64,000 nt of DNA from Morella rubra (GCA_003952965.2 CM025855.1:29602835-29666834); one strand, 5' to 3'. Shown: positions 1-17,221, numbered from the stretch's first letter. Notes: generated from the letters alone by a model not told the origin. Program-made: numbers and translations.

Positions 1-200
1 TCAACATTCGAGGATATTACATTCAAGTTTTTCGTTGTAAATACCAATCTCGTTTGCCCACAGGGAAAAAAAAAAAAAAAAGCATTACATTTAAAAGGAA
101 CAAAAAACAGGCATAGCCAAATCGCCTCTGTACCCTCCTCCTTTTGATCGAGCGCGCCCTTCAAAGGTCCTCAGAAAATCCGAAGCCAGACAAGGCATCC
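1..200. other. Leader region upstream of first gene
   Basis: No coding region is visible here. The stretch has a poly-A run near 66-80 and probably holds the 5' untranslated region and proximal promoter of the gene starting at 201. An open frame extends upstream of 201 in phase with it but begins only with a TTG codon, so the ATG at 201 was preferred. Confidence 0.4.
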
Positions 201-2355
201 ATGGAAGAACCTGTGCGGGCCCAGACCACACCAACCCAACCCTCAAACCCTCCAACAACTGCCCAGTGTCCCCCTCCACGACCTCCTGCTCCCACTCCTT
301 CCCTTCCTACTAAGAGCAAGAAGAGACCGCTTGAGGCTGGCTTTCATACCCGAAACCCCAAGTACTCCAAAATACGTGCTGTGGTTAGAGAGCTTCGTCC
401 TCATTTTTTGGAGGTACCACTCGGGCCATTAGCTAAAGGGACGACACATTAGTCGGAACTTCTTGTAGTTCTTGAGATGTTTTGTGATTTCATTTCTGGG
501 TTTGTTTTGTGACGCATGTTTATATAGTATTTGCCCCCCTTTTATGGTTATCTATTGGCACTAATTGGTTTTGCTAGAGATTTCTATTGATATCATTTCT
601 GGCTTCTTTTATCATCTCATATTTGAATATGTGATTGTCGGGAGAACTCTTAATTCGAAGTTTCCGTTTGCCTCGAAATGTAGTCCATCTTCTCCGATAT
701 GCATTTGAAGAGTATCTCAATCTCGTGTTATGCTCTATCAGACGGGTGGATCTATTTTGATAAAAATCTTGGTTTTAGCCATTGCTCTTGGAGAAACACT
801 TCAACTTCTGTTTGCCCTATTTGTAGCCTTTGGATTCAAATCAGTTTCATACCTCTTAGATATATGATCCAGCTTACTTGGACAATATCACGATGAGCAT
901 TCATCATCAAATGGATTTAAACTTTGGATTTTTTTTGTGGGGGTAGACCCCGTTTTCGTGAGAAGGTAGAACATTGGAACCACTTCATTTGCATGCTAGT
1001 TTTCTGATGGGCCTGGATTTTCTTTGTTTCTTTGGTATCTTGAAGGTTCTCCGGGCGCCTGACTTTCGGAATTGCAAGGCAGCTCTTGAAATTCGAGAAA
1101 GTAAGCTTATCAAAGTACCCTTTTAGTTTTTCAGACTGGTAAATAGAATCATCTTTGTATTAGTCAAATCTGGCTACCCAATGGCTAACTCATCATGTAA
1201 ACAACAACAGCTGTCTAGTTTGTGTGCCAGTTTCAATCTTGTGCCTGTCACAATATTAGTGTTTGTTTTGTAATTATTTTGTTTTATCCATTTTCCAAGT
1301 GGTTATGGCACATTATTCTTTAGATTCTCGTTGCACATTAGATATATAATTGAAAATATTGATCTACTTTGGCTTGGCTGAAGATCTTGCCATTCAAGTT
1401 GGTTTGGCTGATTTGTAACTTTTAGATTTGTCAAAAGCTTGGGAAGTGCATTGTCTCTTAACCTTTTTGCCTAATCTCATGCAATCTGATCCTTGAGCTC
1501 GTGATTTGGCTGCTGTCACCTCTTAATTCTTGTATGCTGTTGTGCACATTGGCTTGGCTGAAGATCTTGCCATTCAAGTTGGTTTGGCTGATTTGTAACT
1601 TTTAGATTTGTCAAAAGCTTGGGAAGTGCATTGTCTCTTAACCTTTTTGCCTAATCTCATGCAATCTGATCCTTGAGCTCGTGATTTGGCTGCTGTCACC
1701 TCTTAATTCTTGTATGCTGTTGTGCACATTGAGATGAATTTGCATCTGTAATGTGGAGCCATTTATCTTATTCATGACTGAAAAGTGGATTCTAAAAGAA
1801 TGATAGTGTGTGCTGAGTCTAATGCTCTGTGCCTGCCCATTCTCTAAACCATTTATTTCCAGCCATTATTGGATCCAAGGTTCCTGGTGATAGGAAAAAA
1901 TCCACGAATGTTTCTTGTTAGTACTTATATGACCAATAAGAAGGAATTTGCTTGTGTTACTTCATGATATATTTTAGTGACTTTGAAACCTGCAACCTGT
2001 AGAGATGAACCTTCTGATGGGACTGTACAAAGAGATCACGGCAGAAACGGTTTCCATAAGTAAGAGTAAGAACGTAACAGCAAGCCAGCCTTTCTTAGGT
2101 GAAAAGCAGATTGGTCCAAAGCCACAAGAGCAGCCCCAGGATCAACAAGACAAGATACCTTCAAAACTATCTGAGAATAAGTTCCTCTCAGGTATTGCCT
2201 CTGAGAAGCAGGGCGCTGAAGATGGTCAAATTCAGGGGACCTATGTTGTTGGAGGATCAGCTTTCGGCTGGAATTTCATCACTTATTTGGGCAACGAATC
2301 AGTCTATTATGGAGTCACCAAAGAATCATTTCGAACAAGTAATCCATTGAAGTAG
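201..2355 (+). CDS. Conserved plant protein of unknown function, 3 exons
   Basis: The coding exons are 201-413, 1046-1100 and 2003-2355 (213, 55 and 353 nt; 621 nt in total, 206 residues plus TAG stop). All introns are GT-AG, and the phases (0, then 1) give one continuous frame. The N-terminus is Pro-rich and low complexity (residues about 5-45). A conserved-looking core follows, crossing both splice junctions: KYSKIRAVVRELRPHFLE, then VLRAPDFRNCKAALEIREK, then MNLLMGLYKEITAETV. The tail is Gln/Lys-rich and ends in a Gly/aromatic segment. There is no signal peptide and no membrane span. From memory the core resembles a small plant-specific uncharacterised family, but no function is known to me. 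Intron 2 carries a perfect 180-bp tandem duplication. The exon structure is quite certain because the core reads across both junctions; the function is unknown. Confidence 0.8.
1369..1728. repeat. Perfect 180-bp tandem duplication (2 copies) in intron 2
   Basis: The 180 bp starting near 1369 are repeated without a visible mismatch from about 1549. The unit begins ttggcttggctgaagatc and ends tgttgtgcacattg. It lies wholly inside intron 2 of the unknown gene and does not touch a splice site. The identity implies a recent duplication or an assembly duplication. Confidence 0.9.
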
Positions 2356-2880
2356 TATGTTTGTGTTCCTTTGGGCGAATATTCTTGTCCTTTTTTTTCC
2401 CTTTTCTTTTTGTCTGAGCTCTTTTTGGGATCGTCTCTGTGGCTCCCTTTGTACTGATGTATTCAACAATGACTTCTGCTGATCCCGTTGACAACTAAAT
2501 ATATTTGCAGTCATGGCAACAACACTATTGTGCTCATTGCTATTTATAGATATTGCCGTGAGAAATCCTTTACTCTTTTTGGGATTGAGTCTCTTAAATC
2601 GGAGTAGTTACAGCAAGGAATAATAGGGCATCCCTGGTCAGAAAGCAAACAGTAGAATCCTTTCATATCCTTTCCAAAAAGCTCTACCACCTGAAGGCAT
2701 TGTGTATGCAAACTGAGAAGTGAGACCAAGGCTTAGGATCAACAACCGGGTATTGCTACCAACTACCAAGCACCCTGATTTCCAATTTTATTACTTTTGT
2801 TTGCGCGGATAACGATGGACTGAGGCGCCAGGTCATACTAGTGGCCCATGACAAAACTTTTGCTTGAGTTGAGCAACTAA
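2356..2880. other. 3' flank of first gene
   Basis: This stretch follows the stop codon and is T-rich. It is presumably the 3' untranslated region and terminator. I see no open frame with recognisable content on either strand. Confidence 0.4.
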
Positions 2881-3077
2881 GGATGTGTTTGGTTGTTAAA
2901 ATTTTAGAGAATTTAAAATTTTAAGATATTGAATTTGGTGAAAAAGTAAAGAGAGAGATGATTTTAATATATTATAGTGAAAAGAAATGATGTGATGGAA
3001 GAGAGATATTATATTTATATTTTTTTTATTGTGTTAAAATTTTAAAAAGTGTAAAATTTTACACTTCAAACGCACCT
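2881..3077. mobile_element. Tourist-like MITE, ~197 bp
   Basis: The ends are inverted repeats: the left begins GGATGTGTTTGG and the right end, read on the other strand, begins AGGTGCGTTTGAAG. The flanks are TAA at 2878-2880 and TAA at 3078-3080, the 3-bp target duplication expected for PIF/Harbinger (Tourist) elements. The interior is AT-rich with no coding capacity. Related AT-rich sequence occurs near 14.2, 15.1 and 18.7 kb. Confidence 0.65.
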
Positions 3078-3285
3078 TAAGTACGTTGTTAAATTCAAAA
3101 GATCATATGATTTGGGGAAAGAGTCATTGGATGATCTCAGGTTTTACAGGTTTAAAATGATCAATTTTGGGTAACAAAAAAGGCAGTGAGATCTCGTCTT
3201 TGCTTTTGTCTGCGAACCGAAGTACTGTAAGAGATTACCTCTGTGATGGATATTTGAAAAAGCTATCGCTTAGTCACACAAGCAA

Positions 3286-3357
3286 GGGTCCATAGCTCAG
3301 TGGTAGAGCATTTGACTGCAGATCAAGAGGTCACCGGTTCGAACCCGGTTGGGCCCT
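3286..3357 (+). tRNA. tRNA-Cys (GCA)
   Basis: A 72-nt cloverleaf: acceptor GGGTCCA pairs with TGGGCCC (one G-U), the D-arm contains TAGCTCAGTGGTAGAGCA (A box), and the anticodon stem-loop is TTTGA-CTGCAGA-TCAAG with anticodon GCA at 3318-3320. The T-arm is CCGGTTCGAACCCGG (B box), and the discriminator base is U, as usual for tRNA-Cys. There is no intron and CCA is not encoded. A CAA motif precedes it and a T-run follows. Confidence 0.97.
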
Positions 3358-3373
3358 CTTCTGAACTTCCTCC

Positions 3374-3386
3374 TTTTTTTTTTTTT
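3374..3386 (+). terminator. Pol III terminator of tRNA-Cys
   Basis: A 13-base T-run 16 nt after the tRNA 3' end, well above the four T's needed for RNA polymerase III termination. Confidence 0.8.
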
Positions 3387-4096
3387 CCATTCCGTCGCTG
3401 CTGGTGGAAAGATCCTTCAAGCAAACTTAAATTGGACGCTGATACAACACCACTGGGGAAAACTGAATCCTAATCGCGGTACATTGTTACGCGAGGCAGA
3501 CAAGATGAGAGGATCAAGAATAGCCATTCCGTGAATTCCAAGGACTCCACCTGAGGCAATTGATCTAAAAGGACAGACCATAAATACAAAAACCAGGAAA
3601 GCAGCACTGCCACCAAGAATCAGTTTAAATCTAGAGACTTTGCCTCTAGATTTTCACATCTTCTGCATTAATTCAAAGGAGAAGACAACAATCCAAAACC
3701 AACAATTCTACATCAGGGAAAAGAAACCGGGCATACCCTGTATACACAAATTACAACAAGAAGAAAAATCTCTTCCCACCCGTTTTGCACATTTTATTTT
3801 CTCATGTTCAAATGGAAGGAGATGCAAAAAGCACACTCAATGACACTGGGATTAGGAAAACAGCAAACTTCCCAGCCCACAGATGAAAAATGCAAAACCC
3901 ACACCCGTCCAAATATTGTTTGTCTGAAAATTTTCCATCAATGACACCCTCAGAGCACACACTTGAACATCTCTGGCTGCCCCAGGGATCAGTGCCCTGC
4001 TTGGAAGTGAAAACATTGGAATCATCAACAATGGTAATCTTCACATGTGGACCAAAAATATCAGGAGAGAGAGAACCACAATCTCCACTTCGCTTT
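3387..4096 (-). other. 3' untranslated region of the BSK gene / intergenic
   Basis: No coding region is recognised. On the minus strand this stretch follows the BSK stop codon and should contain its 3' UTR. An AATAAA-like hexamer on the minus strand (3793-3798) is a possible polyadenylation signal, which is weak evidence on its own. Confidence 0.4.
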
Positions 4097-9210
<5,114 letters not shown>

Positions 9211-10560
9211 CTTCCAAAAATCAAAGGTTAATTGGTAAAAACCTTCAAAATGATATCCCAACTATCTGTATAATGAAACTGACTGTTGCACATCCAAGCC
9301 ACCCAGCCTCATAGACAATAACTCCACCTTATTGTACATGAAACAGTGTATAGCAAGTCAGGGTTTTGAAATCTTCTTGACTGGTTGATAAGCCCAATAC
9401 GACAAATTGTAAGGGTAAATTTCCACTCAAATTCCTCAGCACCACAATGCCTGGAAATAAATTTAATAGCTCTCCATAAGTGAATGGAAATGCCGAGTTA
9501 TTGTAAATTGCTCTCTCGATATACCCCTAGCAATTAGATTGTACTTGAGTATTCTCAAACTGTTTTTAAGCAACTTATCGAATAGGAAACTCTACTTTAA
9601 AAAAATAATAATAATAATGCTGCAAGCGATTTCTTTGAATCAATGAGCAGTTTACTTGGGAATTTTCTGGTGGCATTAGCAACCATAAAACTTAATCAAG
9701 TAACAATGCTACAGCTGAAGTGAAAATGTACCTTTCTCCTTTCTGTAATCAGCTTTTTCATTTTTCCTTTGCTTTTCTGCAAAGTAGTTAAACGCTAACC
9801 AAAACAGTAAGTTCAACTTCTAGTCTTTGTTGTTATTGTTATTATAGATAGCTAAATACAAATAAATCACTCATAGCTTTCCACCCCGAGTCCCCGACCC
9901 CCAAGAGAATTTTGCTTTTATTGCGCGGGATTATTTCTTATCAAAGCTTCCTTCCTTACCAAGTCAACCCAGTAAGACTGAGGCCGCAAAAACTTCACGA
10001 CCCAGGTTTCAAAACCAGAAACCCAGTAAGCCTCGACCTCCTCCAATGGCCCGAGACGAGCTCCTTCTCCAATTGCCTTAAGCGAGAAGCCTTATCAATC
10101 TTCAGTTCTATCCGATCAAATCAAACATATCATGCCCCTTTTTTCTAAATCATATCACCGGCTTTACCTGATCCACAATTCCACTCCAAAACCTCGTTAT
10201 AGCAGAAATCAAACCGCCCCCCTCCTATATCCTCTCCCAAACACAGAAGTCCGAGATTTTCCAAAACCCAATGATTATTCAACTTCTCCGTTCAACAAAA
10301 TCAACTACTCAAAACAAAGAATTTTCATAAACCAATGGACAAATAGGTAGACCCAGAATCAGAAAACGTGATGGTTGAAAAACTCAAAGCTTGAAACATG
10401 GGTAGTTCAATACGAAGAAGAAGGAGAAGAAGCCGATGTTTGAATTTTCTATATTCATCAGCTCACCTTTTTTTTTCCCCTTTCCTTCTCGGTTTGTTGT
10501 TGATTCAAATAGACCAATAGTTGCCTAGAAGAACAAAAACTAGACCAATAGTTGCCGTTG
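9211..10560 (-). promoter_or_regulatory. Putative 5' UTR intron and leader of the BSK gene
   Basis: No coding region is supported here. On the minus strand the BSK ATG follows an AG within TTTGGAAG, and the stretch around 10410-10445 is rich in TTC/CTC, as is common in plant leaders. A 5' UTR exon near 9.9-10.45 kb spliced to the ATG exon is plausible. Transcript data would be needed to place it. Confidence 0.3.
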
Positions 10561-11926
10561 CCGACATGTCACGAACATTAATGAAAGTCAGGGAAACTGC
10601 TTGCAATTTAAAAGTTAAAACAACAAGATTGTTGACTGGAACTTCGATTGCATTACAACCATAAAAGACATTTGAGGAAGTTCCTTAAAATTACCTACTT
10701 CAAAAATTAATTTGCGTTTTCTTTAATTTGCGCCGCTAAATATTTTGGATTTTATAGGATTTTGGGGGGCCAACGACAAGCAATAGTCGGACCTCTTTAA
10801 TCATTTCCATCGCTACCGGCGTCATCATTTCCATTTCGTGACTTTAATCAGACAGAAGTTGAAGAAGCCAAGCCGTTTTACTTCTCTGCTTGATCTCTAA
10901 GAGTTGCAAATAATACTAAATGGGGATTGGGACCAAACCCGATCAATATCTTCTACGATCAGAGTAAGAATTATATGGGAGAATTTGAAGAAAAATAGAT
11001 ATTATAAGTAAATTCTACATCAATTAATACTGCACATATCTATTTATATAAAATTTTAACTACAATAAAATTTACTTATTGTGTCTATCTCTCTGAATTA
11101 TATCATAAAATTTTGATAAATAAGTACAAAAAATCTCAAACTGGACCAAACTCAAGCCTATGGTCCAAATTTGTGCCTCTGTATTAATTTCATAATGTTA
11201 GATATTTAGTTTGAAAAATACAATTATTTTGAGTTATAATAAATAATAATTAAGCTTTTACAATTTTAATTCCCAAACAAAATGTTTACGCGTGGAAGCA
11301 TAAAGCAGATAAACTTCTGAGAAAAAAAAACAAAAGACAAGCAGGCAAACTTGATTACTAAAACCAATGTTTTTATTTCAAGCTATGTTACGGGAATATT
11401 TCAAAAGACTTGAGCGAATAAATGCTTAAAGATAGAAGCATTTATTTTCATACTTTATAATATGTATATATCATTATTTTTCTAACCATAAGTAATATAA
11501 AAATAGAGGGACATAATTGATGATTATATTTATCAAGACTCAAGATTTTTTGCCGGCCCCACTAAGATTCATAGGAAGAACAGTTTATGTTTTTGTATTA
11601 TTTTATCAGACAAAGGAATATGGGCAAATCACTGTCTGTCTATTATTGCTATCTGACCTTTTTTTTGTATTCCTTAGATTATTAGGATCTAGAATATTCT
11701 AAATTATGATTGTGGGTATCTATAATAGTTTATCCCCTTTAATAGATTAAAAAAAAATACCTTCAATATGAGAAATAACAATTTCACTCCCTGACACTAT
11801 AAAAAACTAGACCGTTGTGCGACAGAACAGACTGAACAGTTACTTAAGTCGGTGTAAGGCAGTAAGCAATTAAGCGGCGCCGTCAAAGTAAAAAATAGGT
11901 AAGCGTAAAATCGAAATGAAGGGAAA
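10561..11926. other. Gene-free AT-rich intergenic stretch
   Basis: I see no open frame with recognisable content, no RNA gene and no clear repeat ends. It is AT-rich with short homopolymers. Confidence 0.4.
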
Positions 11927-11998
11927 GGGGCATTCCGAGAATCGAACTCGGGACCTCTCGCACCCAAAGCGAGAATCATACCACTAGACCAAATGCCC
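11927..11998 (-). tRNA. tRNA-Pro (UGG)
   Basis: A 72-nt cloverleaf on the minus strand: acceptor GGGCATT pairs with AATGCCC, the D-arm contains TGGTCTAGTGGTATGATT, and the anticodon stem-loop is CTCGC-TTTGGGT-GCGAG with anticodon UGG (complement of 11964-11966). The T-arm is CCGAGTTCGATTCTCGG. There is no intron. A six-base run of A on the plus strand (11890-11895) reads as a T-run downstream of the gene and can act as pol III terminator. Confidence 0.96.
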
Positions 11999-12106
11999 GT
12001 TTATGTTAAAGGTGTAGATATTTTATTTATCACTCTTATTAATCAAACCTTAAGGAGTGAAAAAATAAATAGATATGAAAAAAAATATGTCTGGCATTCT
12101 CAAGTG

Positions 12107-12116
12107 TTAGGGTTTA
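12107..12116 (+). promoter_or_regulatory. Telo-box in promoter of small Lys-rich gene
   Basis: The sequence TTAGGGTTTA lies 66 bp upstream of the ATG at 12182. The telo-box (AAACCCTA in either orientation) is enriched near transcription starts of plant translation and ribosome-biogenesis genes. It fits the nature of the gene downstream but does not prove activity. Confidence 0.5.
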
Positions 12117-12181
12117 AGCATTTGCCGAAGACGGCGAAAGTGAACCGAAGGAGCGTGGACGATACTCCGTGTGCGAGATAG

Positions 12182-13054
12182 ATGTCGAAGAAGAACAATC
12201 TCACCCTCAGAAAAAAGCAGCATGAATTCGATCTCCGAAGTAATTCCATCTCCACATCTCTCTCTCTCTCTCTCTCTCTCTCGACATGAATTCTTGGGCA
12301 CATGTTGTGAAGTTTTAAAATGTAATTATCAATTTTTTCTCTTGGTAAATTAGGAGAGAAGGAAGAAAAGGAAAAACTGGCTAAGAAGCTGCAAGCAAAG
12401 AAGAATAAGATGAAGGTAATGCTCTATCTCTCTCTCTCTCTCGGATTCCTTTTCTTTTTGTCATCTAATATTTATATGATTGGTTGACGAACACTACTGC
12501 TGCTCAGCGTGGTTGGGGAGAAACTTGAGGAGAGGTTGGAAATTGGTAATTCTCACGCATTGTGTTTGCTGACGTACATACGGTGAACATTTCAGCTCAA
12601 AGTTAGTGAATATCTATTTAGAGCTCAGACCAAACGGAAGGTTTTCTTTTCATTGGGAGAATCCAAGATTCAAAGCCATTGTATTGTTTTATAGGTCCTC
12701 TGGGCAACCCAATTTATAATTTTGAATCAGGGGAATTCGGCAATTAATACTTTTTACTGAATATTAGCCAATTGGAATTCTATATCTACATCAGCGTGTA
12801 TAATGAGAAGAATAGTAAACGTGAAAACTAAGTTATGTGATATGGTAAGTTCTTGTTTGTGAAATTTGTCGCAAGTGCTAGAATATACTGAGAGATGTAT
12901 TTCCTTTTCTGGCTGGTTATGTGATTAGGTTGATAGCAGCAACAAGAGAAAGAAGGGTGGAAGTGGGTTTAAACTGGGGAAAAGAAAAGTCAAGACCAAG
13001 TTGACGGCATTGGCAAAAGCTAAAGCTGCCCAAGCCATGGAGGTTGAAGAATGA
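12182..13054 (+). CDS. Small conserved Lys-rich protein, 81 aa, 3 exons
   Basis: Exons are 12182-12239, 12354-12415 and 12929-13054 (58, 62 and 126 nt; 246 nt in total). Introns are GT-AG and phases match, giving 81 residues. The protein starts MSKKNNLTLRKKQHEFDLR, then has a highly charged EKEEKEKLAKKLQAKKNK helix (about 20-39), and a basic tail ending KLTALAKAKAAQAMEVEE. There are no membrane spans and no signal peptide; basic clusters (KRKKGG, GKRKVKTK) suggest nuclear or nucleolar location. From memory this matches a short conserved plant protein without a known role, and a ribosome-associated or nucleolar role is inference supported only by composition and the upstream telo-box. Both introns contain CT microsatellite runs. 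The exon model is strong because each exon is short, is coding, and joins in frame. Confidence 0.85.
12257..12282. repeat. (TC)n microsatellite
   Basis: An uninterrupted TC run in intron 1 of the small Lys-rich gene. A shorter CT run lies at about 12426-12441 in intron 2. Confidence 0.9.
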
Positions 13055-15410
13055 GGACCGTTTTATCTGTGTATGTGTTGACGTTAGCAAGCAAAGATGC
13101 TTTGGAGCCAAATATGCATGCTGTACTATGGAAATGTTGGCTATAATGTATCTTCACTACCGGTTGATGCAATTTGTCTTGTTATGTTCAACATTTGCTT
13201 GAAGATTTGGATATTATGGTACTCTCTTGTTGTTATTAGTTATTATTCTAAACCTCGTCTTTAGTAGCTAACTAGCTAGTGTGGACTGTGATCGATTATA
13301 AAAAAGGAGAATGATGTTCTGTATATTACTTATGCTATCAATTATTTGACTAAGGAATTTAAAATATGTGTCTTGTTTTCATCCAAGTTCAAGTCCAGTT
13401 TTTCCAGAATTTAGAGAATGTTGTTAAGAAACCTTGGTTTATGGGAAGGTCCTGGCATGTAATGGCCAAGATATAGCATACACAAAAGGTGTCTAGATGT
13501 ATTCAATCTTGGTTGGAGAGCAGGGTTTGAAGCAAATCAAAGGAGGTGAAATTGAAGCTTTATGTAGTTTGATATTTAATGGATTTTGGGCAATTTTTGT
13601 TTTATTGAGGTCCTGGCAGAAAAGGCACTTTATGCAAGCTACTATTGGCCTTCCTCAATCAGATATTTTTTAAAAGATGAAGCAGTTGACAGATATTAGG
13701 GAAGTTCTAGTAATCCTTAGTCCAGGCTACTTGGAGCTTGAGCTTAGGCGAAATAATTGGGAAGTTGTACCTCTTTTGCCTCTGCAGTAAACCCTTACGG
13801 GCCTTGTGCAAAATAAGTATAATTTCTTTGAAACAAGAATCCAAATATGCTCTTTCGCTGTAATGGAAATCTTATATTGGTTAAATTCGTGAATAGCTGC
13901 CGGTAACTTGTTCGTTCTACAACTTTGTATGTGGAGCCACGAAGATGTTATATCTGGTTTGGTTTTTCAGTTTCTGTCGAGTTATTCTTTATTCTAGGCT
14001 TTGGATCTGGGGAACTTATTCAAGGTGTTGGGGGTGCATCTTCGCTATGGGCTGATTCCTCTGCCCACACCCAAACCAATGGGATCCAATAAAAAAAACA
14101 GTCCATCTTCGCGTTTGAACTTTTGTGAGAACTGCAAAAGTTGGATAGGAAAGTGTTCACCGCCCAACATTTCTATCCTAATAAAATAATTTTTTAAAAT
14201 TTTTTCTTTCTATCAAATCATCACTTTTTATTTTAAATAAATATAAAAAATTATGTACAATTATCTATCTCTTTACTTTTTTATTAATCTTAATATTTCA
14301 AAATTTTTAATACTTCAAAATTTTTACAATCGAGCACCACCTTAATTGTTTTGTTTCTGACCTTTTTTTTCCTGGGCCAAACCAAGCCCTCGGACAAATA
14401 GCAGGTAGGGTTCCACAGTCCAAATAACAAATAATTATTTGTATACAGACACTAGACAGCTCTTGTTACCTAAAGGTTACCAGTAATCCCTCAACAAAAA
14501 TAGGTTGAGGGTTGTCCCACCAACCAACACAATCCTTGCTTTTCTTCTCATGGGTCATTATCTTATCTCTCTTCCACTGTTCCTTGCCACTTTTGGCATA
14601 GAGATCTTAACCAGAAGGGACTGCGATATAATTGGACAATAATTCAGGAGTTCTCCAAACTGATAATTTAGTATAATTCTCTGTAGAAAAAAAACGATAT
14701 TTTCAATTAGCTATGCAAGCAGATCGGGCCATGTTTTTTTTGCTTTTACAACTTTTCGTCTCTTTTGACTTTCTCTAGATGGTCCATGGCGTTTAAGCAA
14801 TCCTTAGAACTAATATAAAGTTGGAATGTGTAATTTTCTTTGAAAAATTCAGAGGAGTCAATATCACGTTATAAAGAAAACTAGCTTAACTTAGCTTAGC
14901 TTTCTTATCTGGATTAGTCTTAGTCAACTAAAACATCAATGCCTTTTACCAATCAATCTTCTAAATGATGTTACAAAGAAGTCTAGCAATTATATGATGT
15001 GTTTGGTTGTCCAAAACCACTCGACATCCTCTTGGCCACACGACAACGAAACTGGATTGGCTTTGTGGTTGTGTGGCGTAAACGTACTCCCTCTTGCCTC
15101 TTGTTTTGTTTTAATAAAATTAGAAAATTTGAGTGCCAAAATTTTAACTCTAATTAAATAAATTATAAAATAATATTTCTCCTTCGTTAAATTATTCTTT
15201 TTTATTATATTATTCATTTAAATTTTCTCTTTTTTCACTCTTTTACCAATTTCTATAAAATTATTTTACTTTTTTATCAACTTCAATATTCCAAAACTTT
15301 AACACTAAAATCTAAAGTCCAAATCAGTGTCCTTTTTGGAGTTTCATGATTCCCATGCAATCATAGGGGTGGCTCTAAATTTTAAATTTTATTTAAAAAA
15401 AAAAAAAAAA
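13055..15410. other. Intergenic, with degenerate AT-rich MITE remnants
   Basis: No gene is recognised. The first ~300 bp are presumably the 3' UTR of the Lys-rich gene. AT-rich blocks at about 14180-14345 and 15115-15320 share words such as caaaatttt and ttaacactaaaa with the MITE at 2.9 kb and look like decayed relatives, without clear ends. The rest is unassigned. Confidence 0.4.
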
Positions 15411-15748
15411 GCTTAATTATCGTTATAGTCTATGTAGTATTAATTTTTAACAAATAAATTTCTATAGTATAACTTTAAACAGAACGGTCGTTGTAGTCTA
15501 ATTTTTCATACATATAAAATCATTTATCCATCAAAATTTAGCCAAATAACAGAAGATCGATACGGGTTAAGAGTCGAGATATATATTTTCAAGGTCAGAT
15601 AGTCTATCTTAAACTTTATTCCTATTAGTGCGCTAACTTTTTGATAGACCGAATGATTTTATGTCTAAAAAATAGACTACATATACTGTACCGTCTAAAA
15701 TTAATTTATTAAAAATCAATAATACACAAAATGTATCAATAATTAAGC
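15411..15748. mobile_element. Small inverted-repeat element with GCTTAATTA ends (copy A)
   Basis: About 338 bp with ends GCTTAATTAT and, on the other strand, GCTTAATTATT. The inverted similarity extends inward: tagtctatgtag near the left end is mirrored by ctacatatactg and aatagactac near the right. It has no coding capacity. A second, shorter element with the same ends lies at 16311-16588. Superfamily unassigned. Confidence 0.55.
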
Positions 15749-16310
15749 TTCAAAAATACAAAAAACATTGTCAAAATTAATCAACTCATTGACTTTAATT
15801 TAGAAGGTGGGAGGAGCTGGTGTACGTGGGTAAGGTTAGCAAAGCTCTTGGTAGATGTCTTTTGCTTGATGGACCACACGGGGGTGGGGGGGCGCACGGG
15901 AAGTGGTGACCAGAGATAAGCCACATGCAAACAAGCGACCCTCTTTTTTAGGGCAGGGCCCAAAACTCCCTTCACAGTCAGCCGGCGAGGTCACCCACGA
16001 CAACGACAAATTGTCAATTGTCACAGCCCGCCATGTTTCCCACGCCATCTGGAGGTGCGCTGGCTGGACCACTAATTTCCATCCCCGTGGAGCTCTGCAT
16101 GGGATAACCATGAGCGCCTTTTTCTACCGGTAGGAAAACCATCATTAATACGAATACGATCACCCAGATCTTATGGTACAGGTGGCTCATATGTCATATC
16201 AATGTCCATTTTATGTTGGATAGGAATATTATTTTTAGATCAAGATTTTTTTACTGTTACTTTTCAAATTGTACAGTCTATTTTTGTTTGAAATTTAATA
16301 ATAATATTAG
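15749..16310. other. Island of higher GC between two inverted-repeat elements
   Basis: The stretch at about 15800-16140 is visibly richer in G and C than its surroundings, with short open frames on both strands but none I recognise. It may be old single-copy sequence isolated by insertions. Confidence 0.3.
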
Positions 16311-16588
16311 GCTTAATTACTCATTAGTTTTTATTTTTAACAAATTCATTTTTGAAGTATAATTTTAAACAAGTCAGTCGTGCGGTTATTTTTTAAACAT
16401 GAATTTTTTTGTCCACGGGAGACAATCATGAATTTAAGGTCCAAATGTCAATTTTTGTGATAAAATAATCTATTTCATATATTGTTTTTATTAGTAAATT
16501 AAATTTTGGTAGACAAAATAATTTATGTCTAAGAAATAGACTGATATGTTATTTGAATAATATACAAGACTGTAAGAATAATTAAGTC
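16311..16588. mobile_element. Small inverted-repeat element with GCTTAATTA ends (copy B)
   Basis: It starts GCTTAATTACTC and ends, on the other strand, GACTTAATTATTC. Internal words (ttttaacaaattcatttttgaagtataa, split here for length: ttttaacaaattc and agtataattttaaac) match copy A at 15411-15748. No coding capacity. Confidence 0.5.
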
Positions 16589-17221
16589 TTATTATCATTA
16601 TCTATTTTATGCATTCATAATTATAATCTACTTGGCAAACAATCAAAACCCAAAGTGTTTTTAGTGCACCTTTCTAAGATAATTTTCCCAAATTTTTTTT
16701 TAGAAAATAAGAAGATAATTATTTGAATAGTTATTTTGTCTTTTAACTGAGAGGAAATCAAAATAAGATATGGATTAGTTTTATTATTTTCATTACTATT
16801 GGTTGATGCTAACGACAGTAAATGAAACATATCATGCAATTCGCCTCGTACATAAATATTAATACACATGTCTCATTTTCCGTACCTCAAAAGATAGATC
16901 CCGTCAGATTAGACCACGTGTGTATTAAATGGGTGATTTTAATGATCTGTGGGCCAATGTGTTGGCTAACAATGTTGAAGTCAAAGATGGGCTCTGCAAG
17001 ACAGACAATCAGTTAGAGTTTGCTGGGAAGAGGATTTAAGTTTTCGATCATATTCGTTTTTTTTGTTTTTTTAAGATTTTTTGAATCTTAAAATTTTAAA
17101 ATTGAAAATATATTTTAATATCACTTAAAAATAATTAAGCACTTATAACAATAAATTTAATATTAAATAAAAATTCTTAAAACACTAAAATTTTTTAAAA
17201 AACATTCTAACCAAACATCCT
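16589..17221. other. Gene-free stretch
   Basis: No recognised gene or RNA. Mostly AT-rich; 16800-17040 is a less biased segment without a convincing open frame. Confidence 0.35.

Noticed and set aside
91..279. Open frame on the minus strand opposite exon 1 of the first gene
   Set aside because: It mirrors the Pro-rich exon on the other strand; the plus-strand gene is supported by splicing and a conserved core.
9912..10350. Two plus-strand open frames of 70-80 codons
   Set aside because: Low-complexity composition, no recognisable content, and they lie opposite the likely BSK leader.
15781..16133. Open frames on both strands in the GC-richer island
   Set aside because: No family resemblance, and overlapping frames on both strands suggest base composition only.
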